Below are positions 44,646 to 55,577 of a DNA stretch of 64,000 bases, in pieces. The stretch's first letter is position 1. Each line of letters opens with the position of its first letter. The position numbers and the translations under genes were made by a program. Source of the stretch: Pseudoselenomonas ruminantium (GTDB lineage: Bacteria > Bacillota > Negativicutes > Selenomonadales > Selenomonadaceae); contig NZ_FNJQ01000001.1 of the NCBI RefSeq assembly GCF_900104055.1, forward strand, positions 124,001 to 188,000, written 5' to 3'. The notes under the pieces are model-generated. The model did no database searches. It saw only the letters and a program-made list of their open reading frames with translations, and had not been told where the DNA came from.

Positions 44646-45359
44646 TTATTTCTTGGCTTTTTTCGCCTTGGCCTGCTTTTCATGTTCCAAAGCCTCCATG
44701 GCTTTGAGCAGCGTCTTTTCCGAGTTTTCCATATGGAGCTCCGCCGCCTTGCTGGCTGCCTTGCGGTCACCGTTGGCAATGGCCTCCACGATTTTCTTGT
44801 GCTCTTCCAGCGTCTCTTCCAAACGTCCCGGATAGGACATGGACAAAGTGCGGAAGCGCGTCAACTGGTCGCGCAGATTCGAGATGATTCCCACCAGGCG
44901 CTCATTGCGGGCTGCATGATACATGGTATCGTGGAATTCGATATCGGTTTCCACGATTTTATCAATGTTGCCGTCCTTGATATAGCCGCCAATAATCACC
45001 AACAGACGCTGCAGATGCTCCAGCTCATCATCCGTGATATGATCCGCCGCCAAACCGTTGGACAGAGATTCCAACGCCGTGCGGATCTCGAAGATCTCAT
45101 TGATATCGCGAATGGACATGCTGGCCACATAGGTGCCCCGGCGGGGCATCATCACCACATAGCCCTCTAATTCCAGCTTGCGGATGGCTTCCCGCACCGG
45201 TGTGCGGCTGACGCCCAATTCCTCAGCCAGCTGGATTTCCATAATGCGCTCACCAGGCTTCAATACGCCATTGCGAATGGCTTCCCGCAGGGATTCGCAC
45301 ACTACTTCCCGCAAAGGCTGGTAGCTGTCAAGTTTTATCGGAGCTAATCTGTTCTTCAT
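44646..45359 (-). CDS. GntR-family (FadR/FCD subfamily) transcriptional regulator
   Basis: 237 residues. The N-terminal winged helix is clear (GERIMEIQLAEELGVSRTPV, REAIRKLELEGYVVMMPRRG). The C-terminal all-helical FCD domain has metal-ligand positions typical of the family (EFHDTMYHAARN, then EEHKKIVEAIANGDRKAASKAAELHM). The tail is Lys/Ala-rich. It is set between ispE and glmU with short gaps, where Bacillus carries purR-yabJ-spoVG. It may regulate this operon, but the ligand is unknown. Confidence 0.9.
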   Translation of the reverse strand: MKNRLAPIKLDSYQPLREVVCESLREAIRNGVLKPGERIMEIQLAEELGVSRTPVREAIRKLELEGYVVMMPRRGTYVASMSIRDINEIFEIRTALESLSNGLAADHITDDELEHLQRLLVIIGGYIKDGNIDKIVETDIEFHDTMYHAARNERLVGIISNLRDQLTRFRTLSMSYPGRLEETLEEHKKIVEAIANGDRKAASKAAELHMENSEKTLLKAMEALEHEKQAKAKKAKK

Positions 45360-45383
45360 ATAGGCCTACCTCATTTGCAAAAA

Positions 45384-46253
45384 TTACGCTTTTATGCGGT
45401 TCATCTGAAAGGTACGGGTGACAAAGACATCCGCATTGGTTTCCTGGCGCAGGACATTGGCGATGGCCTCTGCCTGTTCCCGGCTGCGAGCCAGGCCAAA
45501 GACAGTCGGGCCGCTGCCGGACATCATGCTGGCCATCGCGCCGTTATCGAGCATCATCTCTTTGTATTCCGCAATCACATCATACTTTTTAATAGTAACA
45601 CTTTCCAGCACATTACACAATAACCCCGCCACGGCTTTTCGGTTCTTGCGGGCAATAGCTCGCTCAATGGCCTTATTGTCCGGATGTTTTTCCGCGCCCT
45701 GCTCATCATAATTTTGATAAGCCCAGGCCGTGGATACGGAAATGCGGGGTTTGGCCAGCACCACCCAGGTCTCGGGCATATCGGCAAGGCGCGTGAGCAC
45801 CTCGCCACGCCCCGTGGCCAGCATGGTGCCGCCCATGATGCAGAAGGGAATATCCGAGCCCAGCTGCGCGCCGAGTTCACAGAGTTTCTGCTGCGAAAGA
45901 CCGAGGCCATAGAGCTCATTCATGCCCTTGAGCACGGCCGCCGCATCGGCACTGCCGCCCGCCAAACCTGCCGCCACGGGAATGCGCTTCGTCAGTTCGA
46001 TGCGCACGCCGCCCTGCAGGCCGCATTCCTGGCGGATAATCTCTGCCGCCCGCCAAGCCAGGTTCTTTTCGTCGGCTTTGAGCCAGGGCACATTGATTGA
46101 AAGTTCAATGGCGCCATCCGTCTTTTCCAAGGTCAGCGTATCGTGCAGGCCAATGGTCTGCATGACCATGGCTACCTCATGGAAGCCATCTTCGCGCTTG
46201 CCCAAGATATCCAAAGTCAGATTGATCTTGGCATTTGCTTCAACTGTTACCAT
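45384..46253 (-). CDS. ispE: 4-diphosphocytidyl-2-C-methyl-D-erythritol kinase
   Basis: 289 residues, a GHMP kinase. Motifs: NAKINLTLDILGKREDGFHE at the start, the ATP loop IPVAAGLAGGSADAAAVLKG, and MMSGSGPTVFGLA near the C-terminus. It acts in the MEP isoprenoid pathway. It lies 18 bases downstream of the aminopeptidase gene and 24 bases before the GntR gene, so it is part of a long operon. Confidence 0.96.
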   Translation of the reverse strand: MVTVEANAKINLTLDILGKREDGFHEVAMVMQTIGLHDTLTLEKTDGAIELSINVPWLKADEKNLAWRAAEIIRQECGLQGGVRIELTKRIPVAAGLAGGSADAAAVLKGMNELYGLGLSQQKLCELGAQLGSDIPFCIMGGTMLATGRGEVLTRLADMPETWVVLAKPRISVSTAWAYQNYDEQGAEKHPDNKAIERAIARKNRKAVAGLLCNVLESVTIKKYDVIAEYKEMMLDNGAMASMMSGSGPTVFGLARSREQAEAIANVLRQETNADVFVTRTFQMNRIKA

Positions 46254-46271
46254 CGTTTCTCTCCCTCAAGC

Positions 46272-47660
46272 TCAGGCTTCCTGCAGGAAGGCCATATAGC
46301 CCTTCTTCACTTCATACACGTCAATCTTGCTCGTGACTTCCCAGGGCGCATGCATGCTCATGACGCCTACGCCGCTGTCAATCACCTGCATGCCGTAAAG
46401 GCTCATGATATAGGCAATGGTGCCGCCGCCGCCCAAATCCACCTTGCCGAGCTCGGCCAGCTGATAGTGGACATTATGCTTGTCCATCATGGCACGCAGC
46501 TCGCCGAGGTATTCGGCATTGGCATCATTGGAACCGGATTTACCGCGGGCGCCCGTGAACTTGTTGAACACCATGCCCTTGCCCAGATAGGCGACATTCT
46601 TCTTGTCATAAGCACTGGCATAAAGCGCATCATAAGCGCTCGATACATCCGAGGACAGCATCTTGCAGTTGGCCAGCAGACGGCGCAGACCGAGTTCGCT
46701 ATACACACCGCAGGCATTCATGACCTCAGCCACGGTGTTCTCAAAGAAGCGGGACTGCATGCCCGTAGCACCTACGCTGCCAATCTCTTCCTTGTCCACG
46801 AGCAGGCAGCAGGAAGTGCGCTTGACCTCTTTCATATCGAGCATTGCCCGCAAAGATGTATAGGAGCAGACACGGTCATCCTGACCATAGGCCAGGATCA
46901 TGCTGCGGTCAAAACCCAGTTCCCGGGCTTTGCCAGCCGGTACCAAGCAAAGTTCTGCAGACTGGAAATCTTCCTCTTCAAGACCATATTTATCCTTGAT
47001 CAGCTGCAGCACGCCAGCCTTGACGCTTTCCTTGTCATCTTTTTTCAGCGGATAATTGCCCACGAGGATATCGAGGCTTTCCCCTTCGATGACCTTGGCG
47101 GCATTCTTCTTCATTTGTTCCTGGGAAAGATGAATCAAGAGATCCGTCACGCAAAATACCGGATCATTCTCATCCTCGCCGATGCAGATTTCCACCACGG
47201 AGTCATCTTTCTTCGCCACAACACCATGCATGGCCAGCGGCAGGGTTACCCACTGATACTTCTTGATGCCGCCATAGTAATGCGTATCCAAGTACGCCAA
47301 ACCGCCATCTTCATAGAGCGGATTCTGCTTGACATCGAGACGGCAGGTGTCGATATGGGCACCTAAGATATTCATGCCCTGCTCGATCGGTTCCGTACCG
47401 ATATTGAAGAGCACGAGGGCCTTTTCCATATTGACCGCATAAACTTTGGCACCCGACGTCAGTTTTTCGCCGCTCTTGATGATATCGGCCAGATTGCGGT
47501 AGCCGGCAGCTTCTGCCTGTTTGACCGCTTCTTTGACGCTTTCCCGCTCCGTCTTGCAATTCGTCAGGAATTCACGATAGCCCTGGTTGAGTTCTTCCAG
47601 TTCCTGCTTTTCCTTATCGCTGTACTGGCTCCAGATGGAGTCTTTCTTTTCTTCGCTCAT
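46272..47660 (-). CDS. M18-family metalloaminopeptidase
   Basis: 462 residues. The M18 zinc ligands are recognisable in LGAHIDTCRLDV, in DKEEIGSVGATGMQ (Glu-Glu pair) and in VMSMHAPWEV near the C-terminus. YYGGIKKYQWVTLPLAMHGVV is also typical. These tetrahedral cytoplasmic enzymes remove N-terminal residues, often acidic or hydrophobic, from peptides. A perfect GAGGAGG lies upstream of the ATG. A palindromic repeat separates it from dusB. Confidence 0.92.
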   Translation of the reverse strand: MSEEKKDSIWSQYSDKEKQELEELNQGYREFLTNCKTERESVKEAVKQAEAAGYRNLADIIKSGEKLTSGAKVYAVNMEKALVLFNIGTEPIEQGMNILGAHIDTCRLDVKQNPLYEDGGLAYLDTHYYGGIKKYQWVTLPLAMHGVVAKKDDSVVEICIGEDENDPVFCVTDLLIHLSQEQMKKNAAKVIEGESLDILVGNYPLKKDDKESVKAGVLQLIKDKYGLEEEDFQSAELCLVPAGKARELGFDRSMILAYGQDDRVCSYTSLRAMLDMKEVKRTSCCLLVDKEEIGSVGATGMQSRFFENTVAEVMNACGVYSELGLRRLLANCKMLSSDVSSAYDALYASAYDKKNVAYLGKGMVFNKFTGARGKSGSNDANAEYLGELRAMMDKHNVHYQLAELGKVDLGGGGTIAYIMSLYGMQVIDSGVGVMSMHAPWEVTSKIDVYEVKKGYMAFLQEA

Positions 47661-47680
47661 ATGTAAACCTCCTCAACTTT

Positions 47681-47730
47681 CCACCTCATCCGCCCCTTAC
47701 AGGGCACCTTCCCCTCAAGGGGAAGGCTTT
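47681..47730. repeat. Palindromic repeat element overlapping the end of dusB
   Basis: CCTTCCCC-TCAA-GGGGAAGG (47707-47726), next to the smaller hairpin GCCCCTTACAGGGC. The dusB stop codon (TGA on the minus strand, 47715-47717) is inside the loop. The core and flank match the terminator at 7888-7914. Similar elements are widespread in Firmicute genomes, from memory. Confidence 0.65.
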
Positions 47731-48692
47731 AGCAGATATTCGTTGATTATGTTGATAAAATCTTCTCTTTTCTCGGCATGATTGAATTTATCCCGCAGGA
47801 TTGCACCATGGGTGATGCCTCTGGTATACCAGGTCGCATGCTTGCGCATTTCCCTTGGCCCGATATAATCGCCCTTGTATTTGAGCAGCAGATCCAAATG
47901 GCGGATAATGACCTCCGCCCGCTCCTGCATGGTGGGCTGCGGCAGGATTTCGCCGGTCCTGAGATAATGCGTCAGCCGCTTGAAGATCCAGGGATTGCCC
48001 TGAGCGCCGCGGCCAATCATCACGCCATCAGCACCCGTGACTTCCAATATCTTTTTCAAATCCTGACAGGTGCGCACGTCGCCATTGGCAATCACCGGCA
48101 CCTTGACAGCCTGCTTGACCTTGGCGATGATTTCCCAATCCGCATTGCCGCTATAGAACTGCTCGCGGGTGCGGCCATGGACGGCAATCGCATCCACGCC
48201 CGCAGCTTCCGCAATCCTGGCGATTTCCAACACGTTGACATGCTCGTCATCCCAGCCCTTGCGCATCTTGACCGTCACGGGCATCTTGACCGCCTTGCGG
48301 ATGGCCGACAGGATCTCATAGACCTTATCGGGCGCCAGCATCAAAGCCGAGCCTTCGCCATTCTTGACGATCTTGGGCGCCGGACAGCCCATATTGAAAT
48401 CGAGGATATCGGCCGTACCCAGCTCCTCCACGTATTTGGCCGCCTCGGCCGCCATATCCGGCGAATTGGCAAACAGCTGCATGGCCAGCGGGCGTTCACC
48501 CAGCTCCGACTCCAGCATGGTCAGGGTACGCTCGTTGCGGTAGTGGATGCCCTGACAGCTGACCATCTCCGCATAGCATAAGGGGCAGCCCATGTCATGG
48601 GCAATGATGCGGTAAGCCGTATCCGTAACGCCAGCCATCGGCGCGAGGAACACCGGTGCGTCAAAGGTAAAGTTTCCGATTTTCATAGTCAT
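47715..48692 (-). CDS. dusB: tRNA-dihydrouridine synthase (DusB type)
   Basis: 325 residues. FMN-binding TIM barrel: PVFLAPMAGVTDTAYR, catalytic Cys in DFNMGCPAPKIVKNGEGSAL, VTVKMRKGW, AIAVHGRTREQFYSG, VIANGDV and GVMIGRGAQGNPWIF. It reduces specific uridines in tRNA to dihydrouridine. The start lies two bases after the coaX stop. The last four residues (KPSP) are encoded by the palindromic repeat, so the insertion set or moved the C-terminus. Confidence 0.95.
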   Translation of the reverse strand: MTMKIGNFTFDAPVFLAPMAGVTDTAYRIIAHDMGCPLCYAEMVSCQGIHYRNERTLTMLESELGERPLAMQLFANSPDMAAEAAKYVEELGTADILDFNMGCPAPKIVKNGEGSALMLAPDKVYEILSAIRKAVKMPVTVKMRKGWDDEHVNVLEIARIAEAAGVDAIAVHGRTREQFYSGNADWEIIAKVKQAVKVPVIANGDVRTCQDLKKILEVTGADGVMIGRGAQGNPWIFKRLTHYLRTGEILPQPTMQERAEVIIRHLDLLLKYKGDYIGPREMRKHATWYTRGITHGAILRDKFNHAEKREDFINIINEYLLKPSP

Positions 48693-48694
48693 GC

Positions 48695-49489
48695 TCAGGC
48701 GTTCCTCTCCGCGTTGTCCCGCTTGTCGGCATTGCGTTCATAGAGTGCCTGCAGGCCCGTCAGCGTCAGGAAGTGGTCAACCTTGTCAATGGTGGCCGAT
48801 TCCTTGGCAATCATACGCGCGAGGCCGCCCGTCGCGATAACCTTCATATCCTTGCCGTATTCCGCCTTGATGCGGCGCACGATCTCGTCAATCTGCCCCA
48901 CGTAGCCGAAGATGATGCCCGCCTGCATGCCCTGAATGGTATTGCGGCAGATGATCTGCTTCGGCGGTACCAGTTCGATACGCGGCAGCTGAGCCGCGGT
49001 CTGGAACAGGGCATCGGCACTCGTGCCGATACCGGGAGCAATCACACCGCCCATGAAGTCGCCGTCATCGCCGACCACATCATAGGTGGTAGCCGTACCG
49101 ATATCGATGACAATCAGCGGGCCGCCATACTGTTCATAGGCGCCGACAACATTGACGATACGATCCGCACCGATGGCCCGGGGGTTCTCGTAATGCAGTT
49201 TGATGCCCGTCTTGATGCCAGGGCCCACCACCAACGGTTTCAGATGGAAATAACGCTCACACATCTTGACCATCGGCACAACGAGCGGCGGTACAACGGA
49301 AGAAATGATGATGGCATGGATATCGTCCATGCTGATGCCCTGATAGCGAAACAGATCATTCATCAGCATGCCGTATTCGTCCCCGGTCTTCTGCCGGTCC
49401 GTGGAAATACGCCAATGCTTCATCAACTTCTTGCCTTCATAGGTTCCCATGACAATATTGGTATTGCCAATATCCAAAACTAATAACAA
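48695..49489 (-). CDS. coaX: Type III pantothenate kinase
   Basis: 264 residues with a TTG start behind GGGAGG. ASKHA-fold motifs: VLDIGNTNIVMG, GADRIVNVVGA, IVIDIGTATTYDVV and FMGGVIAPGIGTSADALF. It phosphorylates pantothenate, the first step to coenzyme A; this type needs a monovalent cation and is not inhibited by CoA. It lies between birA and dusB, a frequent Firmicute order. Confidence 0.96.
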   Translation of the reverse strand: MLLVLDIGNTNIVMGTYEGKKLMKHWRISTDRQKTGDEYGMLMNDLFRYQGISMDDIHAIIISSVVPPLVVPMVKMCERYFHLKPLVVGPGIKTGIKLHYENPRAIGADRIVNVVGAYEQYGGPLIVIDIGTATTYDVVGDDGDFMGGVIAPGIGTSADALFQTAAQLPRIELVPPKQIICRNTIQGMQAGIIFGYVGQIDEIVRRIKAEYGKDMKVIATGGLARMIAKESATIDKVDHFLTLTGLQALYERNADKRDNAERNA

Positions 49490-49516
49490 AGGAATATCCT
49501 CCCAGATAACAAAAAA

Positions 49517-50503
49517 TCACCATTTACCATTGCGGGGACGAATGGACACATCCCCAGCCAGCACTTTCTGGCGGCCCGTTTCCGTATCCACCAGCAGAGC
49601 GCCGTCCTCATCGATATCGACGGCCTTGCCGGTATAGACCTCGCCATCGCGCACACCGATCACTTTGACCTCCTGCCCCAGCGTGATGCTGTACTGACGC
49701 CATTCCGCCAACACCGGTGCAAAGCCCTGCTGCTGCACCTTGGCATACAAGTCATCAAAAGCCCTCAGCACCGCCTGGAAAAACTTCACTCGCGGCAGCC
49801 TCTCGCCCTTCATGATGCTCAGGGACGTGGCCACCTCCCGGATATCCTCCGGAAAATCTGACGAGTCAATATTGACATTGATGCCTGTGCCGATGACGAT
49901 ATAGTTGATGCCATCCATCTCCGCACTCATTTCCGTCAGGATGCCGACCAGTTTCTTATTCTCATAAAGCAGATCATTGGGCCATTTGATGCCCGGCGTG
50001 AGCCCAAATTCCGCCATGGCCCGGGCCACGGCCACAGCCGCCATCAGCGTGCACTTGGGCGCCTCCTGCGGCAGGAACTTGGGCCTCAGGATCACCGAAA
50101 ACCAGATTCCCTTGCCCTTGGGCGAGAAGAACTTGCGCTCCAGCCGCCCCTTGCCGCCGGTCTGGCTTTCTGCCACGATCACCGTGCCGTCTGCCGCCCC
50201 CTCACGGGCCAGCCGCTTGGCTTCATTATTGGTGGAGTCAATCTCATCATGGCAGATGATCTGCCGGCCAATCACCTGCGTATTCAGGCCGTGATTGATT
50301 TCCCCGGCCAAAAGGGCATCCGGCGCCACGCGCAAGCTGTAGCCGCTGCGGGCATGGCTCTCGATCTCATAACCCTGCGCCCGCATCTCCTTGATATGCT
50401 TCCAGACCGCCGTCCGGGACACCCCCAGCCGGTCCGCGATTTCCTCACCGGATATATATGTATCACCTGCATTGCGCAGGATTTCTAAAATCTTGTTACG
50501 CAA
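49517..50503 (-). CDS. birA: Bifunctional biotin-protein ligase and biotin operon repressor
   Basis: 328 residues from a TTG set by AAGGGGG. An N-terminal winged helix (LGVSRTAVWKHIKEM) is followed by the ligase domain: DEIDSTNNEAKRLA, the biotinyl-AMP loop QTGGKGRLERKFFSP, IKWPNDLLY, KLVGILTEM and VIGTGINVN; then a C-terminal SH3-like domain. It attaches biotin to carboxylase subunits and can repress biotin genes. First gene of the long operon that runs towards prs. Confidence 0.95.
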   Translation of the reverse strand: MRNKILEILRNAGDTYISGEEIADRLGVSRTAVWKHIKEMRAQGYEIESHARSGYSLRVAPDALLAGEINHGLNTQVIGRQIICHDEIDSTNNEAKRLAREGAADGTVIVAESQTGGKGRLERKFFSPKGKGIWFSVILRPKFLPQEAPKCTLMAAVAVARAMAEFGLTPGIKWPNDLLYENKKLVGILTEMSAEMDGINYIVIGTGINVNIDSSDFPEDIREVATSLSIMKGERLPRVKFFQAVLRAFDDLYAKVQQQGFAPVLAEWRQYSITLGQEVKVIGVRDGEVYTGKAVDIDEDGALLVDTETGRQKVLAGDVSIRPRNGKW

Positions 50504-50567
50504 CAGCCAGCCCCCTTGGAAAAAATTACATACTTCTTTATTATAGCGCCAGAACCGCCATTGCGCC

Positions 50568-50605
50568 ACAAAAAAATTGACCGGTCAAAACTGACCGGTC
50601 AATTT
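50568..50605 (-). terminator. Terminator of clpB, GACCGGTC family
   Basis: AAATTGACCGGTCA / TGACCGGTCAATTT is a 14-bp stem with loop GTTT on the minus strand, followed by seven T. Confidence 0.9.
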
Positions 50606-50613
50606 CCGTTAAC

Positions 50614-53187
<2,574 letters not shown>

Positions 53188-53234
53188 AATGTATTCCTCC
53201 GTAACTTCGCGGTTAAGTTTCATCTTCAAGTTCT

Positions 53235-53322
53235 ATTATACAGGATAAAGTCAAAAAGTCAAATACTATTTCTGACTTTTTGACTTTAAACCTTGTCTTC
53301 CCTGCTCATTTTAAGCTATAAT
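53235..53322. promoter_or_regulatory. Divergent clpB / TPR-gene promoters with symmetrical operator
   Basis: AAAGTCAAAAAGTCA (53247-53261) and TGACTTTTTGACTTT (53273-53287) form a perfect 15-bp inverted repeat with an 11-base spacer; each arm also holds a direct repeat AGTCA. The clpB promoter reads TTGACT-N16-TATAAT on the minus strand (-10 at 53240-53235), with its -35 inside the operator. The plus-strand promoter reads TTGTCT-N18-TATAAT (-10 at 53317-53322). The arms resemble half of a CtsR box (GGTCAAA), but spacing and orientation differ. Confidence 0.7.
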
Positions 53323-53353
53323 AGGGAAAGCTGATCATAAGGAGGATTTTTTC

Positions 53354-54058
53354 ATGACACAGAATGAATTCCATAAATTAGTCCATGTGGTAATGGACTC
53401 CAAGGCCAAGCCGCCTGAAAGCCTGTTCAACGGTGGTATGGACAGCTGGCGCGCCCGGGCAAGACTGGCACATTTCCTTGCCATGGACGAGATCGACAAG
53501 AAGGACGAGGCCAGCGAGCTTTTCCATAGCGTGGTTGAGGCCGACTACGACGAGGAAAACAGCGAAGAAGTTGAAGAATACGTCTTCGCTCTGCAGAAGC
53601 TCAGTGCCCTCGAAAAAGATCAGAAAAAATATGACGAAGCACTGAACCATATCAATCAGGCCATCGAAGCCGGCGAAGGCACGGACTTCCTCTACAAGTA
53701 TATACTGCGCGGCGAACTTTGGGCCGACCGTTGGAACATCCTGCACAAGCTGGGCATGACTGCCGATGCGGAAAAGGAAGTCGATGAACGCATCGAGGCC
53801 TACAAGGACATCCCCATCGAACATAACAGCTATCTCTACTATGGCTACCGCTTCAAGGCCCAGCTGGCAGCTGCCCGCGGCGTGACCTTAGTCGCCAAGG
53901 ATTATATGCATATGGCCATCCATGCCATGGAAATTCCCGAAAACTATCAGGCCGGACTCGAAAAAGCGTTTGCGGCTGACCATGATAATGCTTCCTGGAT
54001 CCTGGCCGAAGTGGATAAGGCTACGCCAAATCCGGATATGCTGCATTGGGACATTTAA
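53354..54058 (+). CDS. TPR-like helical-repeat protein of unknown function
   Basis: 234 residues, no signal peptide or membrane segment, acidic overall. Helical repeats resembling tetratricopeptide repeats cover about residues 30-200 (KYDEALNHINQAIEAGEGTD is the clearest). Conserved-looking aromatic and acidic residues occur in YLYYGYRFKAQLAAARG. AAGGAGG precedes the ATG. It is transcribed divergently from clpB and shares its operator region, so it may be part of the protein-stress response. Confidence 0.75.
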   Translation: MTQNEFHKLVHVVMDSKAKPPESLFNGGMDSWRARARLAHFLAMDEIDKKDEASELFHSVVEADYDEENSEEVEEYVFALQKLSALEKDQKKYDEALNHINQAIEAGEGTDFLYKYILRGELWADRWNILHKLGMTADAEKEVDERIEAYKDIPIEHNSYLYYGYRFKAQLAAARGVTLVAKDYMHMAIHAMEIPENYQAGLEKAFAADHDNASWILAEVDKATPNPDMLHWDI

Positions 54059-54102
54059 GATTGCCACCATTGATTCGTTAATGATTGTCCATTCCGTTTA
54101 GA

Positions 54103-54177
54103 AAAGCCCGGGGTAACTATTTCTTCCGCTGAGACGCTTACGCGCCAAACGCTCCAGAAATAGTTACCCCGGGCTTT
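54103..54177. terminator. Long 22-bp inverted repeat between convergent genes
   Basis: AAAGCCCGGGGTAACTATTTCT (in two blocks AAAGCCCGGGG and TAACTATTTCT, 54103-54124) is exactly mirrored at 54156-54177, with a 31-base loop. It lies between the TPR gene and nagB. It has no long T run, so it may be a repeat element used as a terminator. Confidence 0.6.
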
Positions 54178-54208
54178 CTCTGTTTATGCCTGCCAATATA
54201 TGTTCGCT

Positions 54209-54976
54209 TTATTTGCGGGTTATGCTGATGCCACGGATGGTCTCGGGCAGCAGCGCCGCCGCTTCTTTGTCGATAATCACAGCCACATCACGGTGCAGCT
54301 GCAGGATTGAAGCCGGTGCTTCCGGCGTCACATCACCACAGACAGCCTTATACACGGCTTCCGCTTTATTGCGGCCATTGGCCAGCAAAATGACGTGTTC
54401 CGCCATCATAATGGTCTTGATGCCCATGCTGATGGCATAACGTGGGACTTCTTCTGCACTTTTGAAGAAACGGGAATTGGCCTGGATGGTCTCTTCATCC
54501 AGCTGCACTTTATGGGTGGTGGCGGCAAATTTCACATCCGGTTCATTGAAACCGATATGGGCATTCTGCCCGATACCCAGGACCTGCAGGTCTATGCCGC
54601 CCTTGGCGGCAATCAGCTTTTCATAGCGCTCGCCCTCTGCCACCATATCCTCGGCCATGCCATTAGGCAGATAGACGTTCTCAGGACAGATATTGATATG
54701 ACGGAAGAAATTCTCCTGCATGAAGTAATGATAGCTCTGCGGATTATCCGGACTCATGCCGATATATTCATCGAGATTAAAGGTGGTCACTTCCGAAAAA
54801 TCCAGCCCCACGCTTTTGTGCACGGCTGCCAGCCGCTGATACATAGAAACCGGCGTACTGCCCGTGGCCAGCCCCAAAACGCTGTCAGGCTTCAGATAGA
54901 CCTGCCCCGCCACGATATTGGCCGCTTCCAGTCCCATCTTTTCATAGGAATCCGTTATGATGATCCGCATAATCAT
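54209..54976 (-). CDS. nagB: Glucosamine-6-phosphate deaminase
   Basis: 255 residues. LGLATGSTPVSMYQRL binds the phosphate; TTFNLDEYIGM holds the proton-transfer Asp; GIGQNAHIGFNEPD holds the catalytic His (usual text GxGHIGFNEPG, here with Ala and Asp changes). It converts glucosamine 6-phosphate to fructose 6-phosphate and ammonia, opposing GlmS and recycling wall amino sugars. The start overlaps the tadA stop as ATGA. No nagA is adjacent. Confidence 0.94.
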   Translation of the reverse strand: MIMRIIITDSYEKMGLEAANIVAGQVYLKPDSVLGLATGSTPVSMYQRLAAVHKSVGLDFSEVTTFNLDEYIGMSPDNPQSYHYFMQENFFRHINICPENVYLPNGMAEDMVAEGERYEKLIAAKGGIDLQVLGIGQNAHIGFNEPDVKFAATTHKVQLDEETIQANSRFFKSAEEVPRYAISMGIKTIMMAEHVILLANGRNKAEAVYKAVCGDVTPEAPASILQLHRDVAVIIDKEAAALLPETIRGISITRK

Positions 54977-55476
54977 GCCTCCGCTTCTTTAGCCTGCTGT
55001 TTTTCCCGTTTTTTCTTCTCCCGGCGTTCCTTAAAAAAGCGCTTCATGATGCCTGCACATTCCTCCTGCAGGACACCTGCCGTGATTTCCGGCCGATGGT
55101 TCAACTGCTCGTTGCCCGGAATGTTGAAAACTGACTCACAGGCCCCGGCCCGGCTGTCGGTACTGCCATAGACCACCCGGTCCACCCGGCTCATGACAAT
55201 GGCCCCGGCACACATGGGGCAAGGCTCAATGGTCACATAAAGCGTCAGACCGGACAAACGCCAGCGCCCCAGATCCCTGCAGGCGCTCTGTATGGCAATC
55301 AGTTCCGCATGGGCCGTGGCATCATGCCAGATTTCCCGCATATTATGACCGCGGGTTACGATCTCGCCGGTGGCATTGTCCACAAGCACAGCACCGATGG
55401 GCACTTCCTCCAGGTCGTAAGCCACCTGCGCCTCTTTCAAAGCCTCCCGCATATAGTAAACATCATCTTTTTCCAT
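54973..55476 (-). CDS. tadA: tRNA-specific adenosine deaminase
   Basis: 167 residues from the ATG before EKDDVYYM (an open frame continues upstream through a terminator). The zinc site is HAEL (catalytic Glu) plus PCPMCAGAI; VPIGAVLV and RVVYGSTDSRAGA are typical. It changes A34 to inosine in tRNA-Arg. The C-terminal tail is very basic (KKREKQQAKEAEA region). This is unrelated to the Tad pilus ATPase also called tadA. Confidence 0.95.
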   Translation of the reverse strand: MEKDDVYYMREALKEAQVAYDLEEVPIGAVLVDNATGEIVTRGHNMREIWHDATAHAELIAIQSACRDLGRWRLSGLTLYVTIEPCPMCAGAIVMSRVDRVVYGSTDSRAGACESVFNIPGNEQLNHRPEITAGVLQEECAGIMKRFFKERREKKKREKQQAKEAEA

Positions 55477-55498
55477 TATGTACCCCGTTTTCCTCACT

Positions 55499-55541
55499 AA
55501 AAACACTCCTTGTGTATATTCTAGCACAAGGAGTGTTTTTT
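55499..55541 (-). terminator. Terminator of the alpha-glucoside PTS gene
   Basis: AAAAACACTCCTTGTG and CACAAGGAGTGTTTTT pair over 16 bp; the minus-strand T run follows. The loop shares ATTCTAGCACA with the terminator at 59585-59616. Confidence 0.88.
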
Positions 55542-55577
55542 TCATAATGATTCCTTAGGGGATATCTTTAGTATTCT

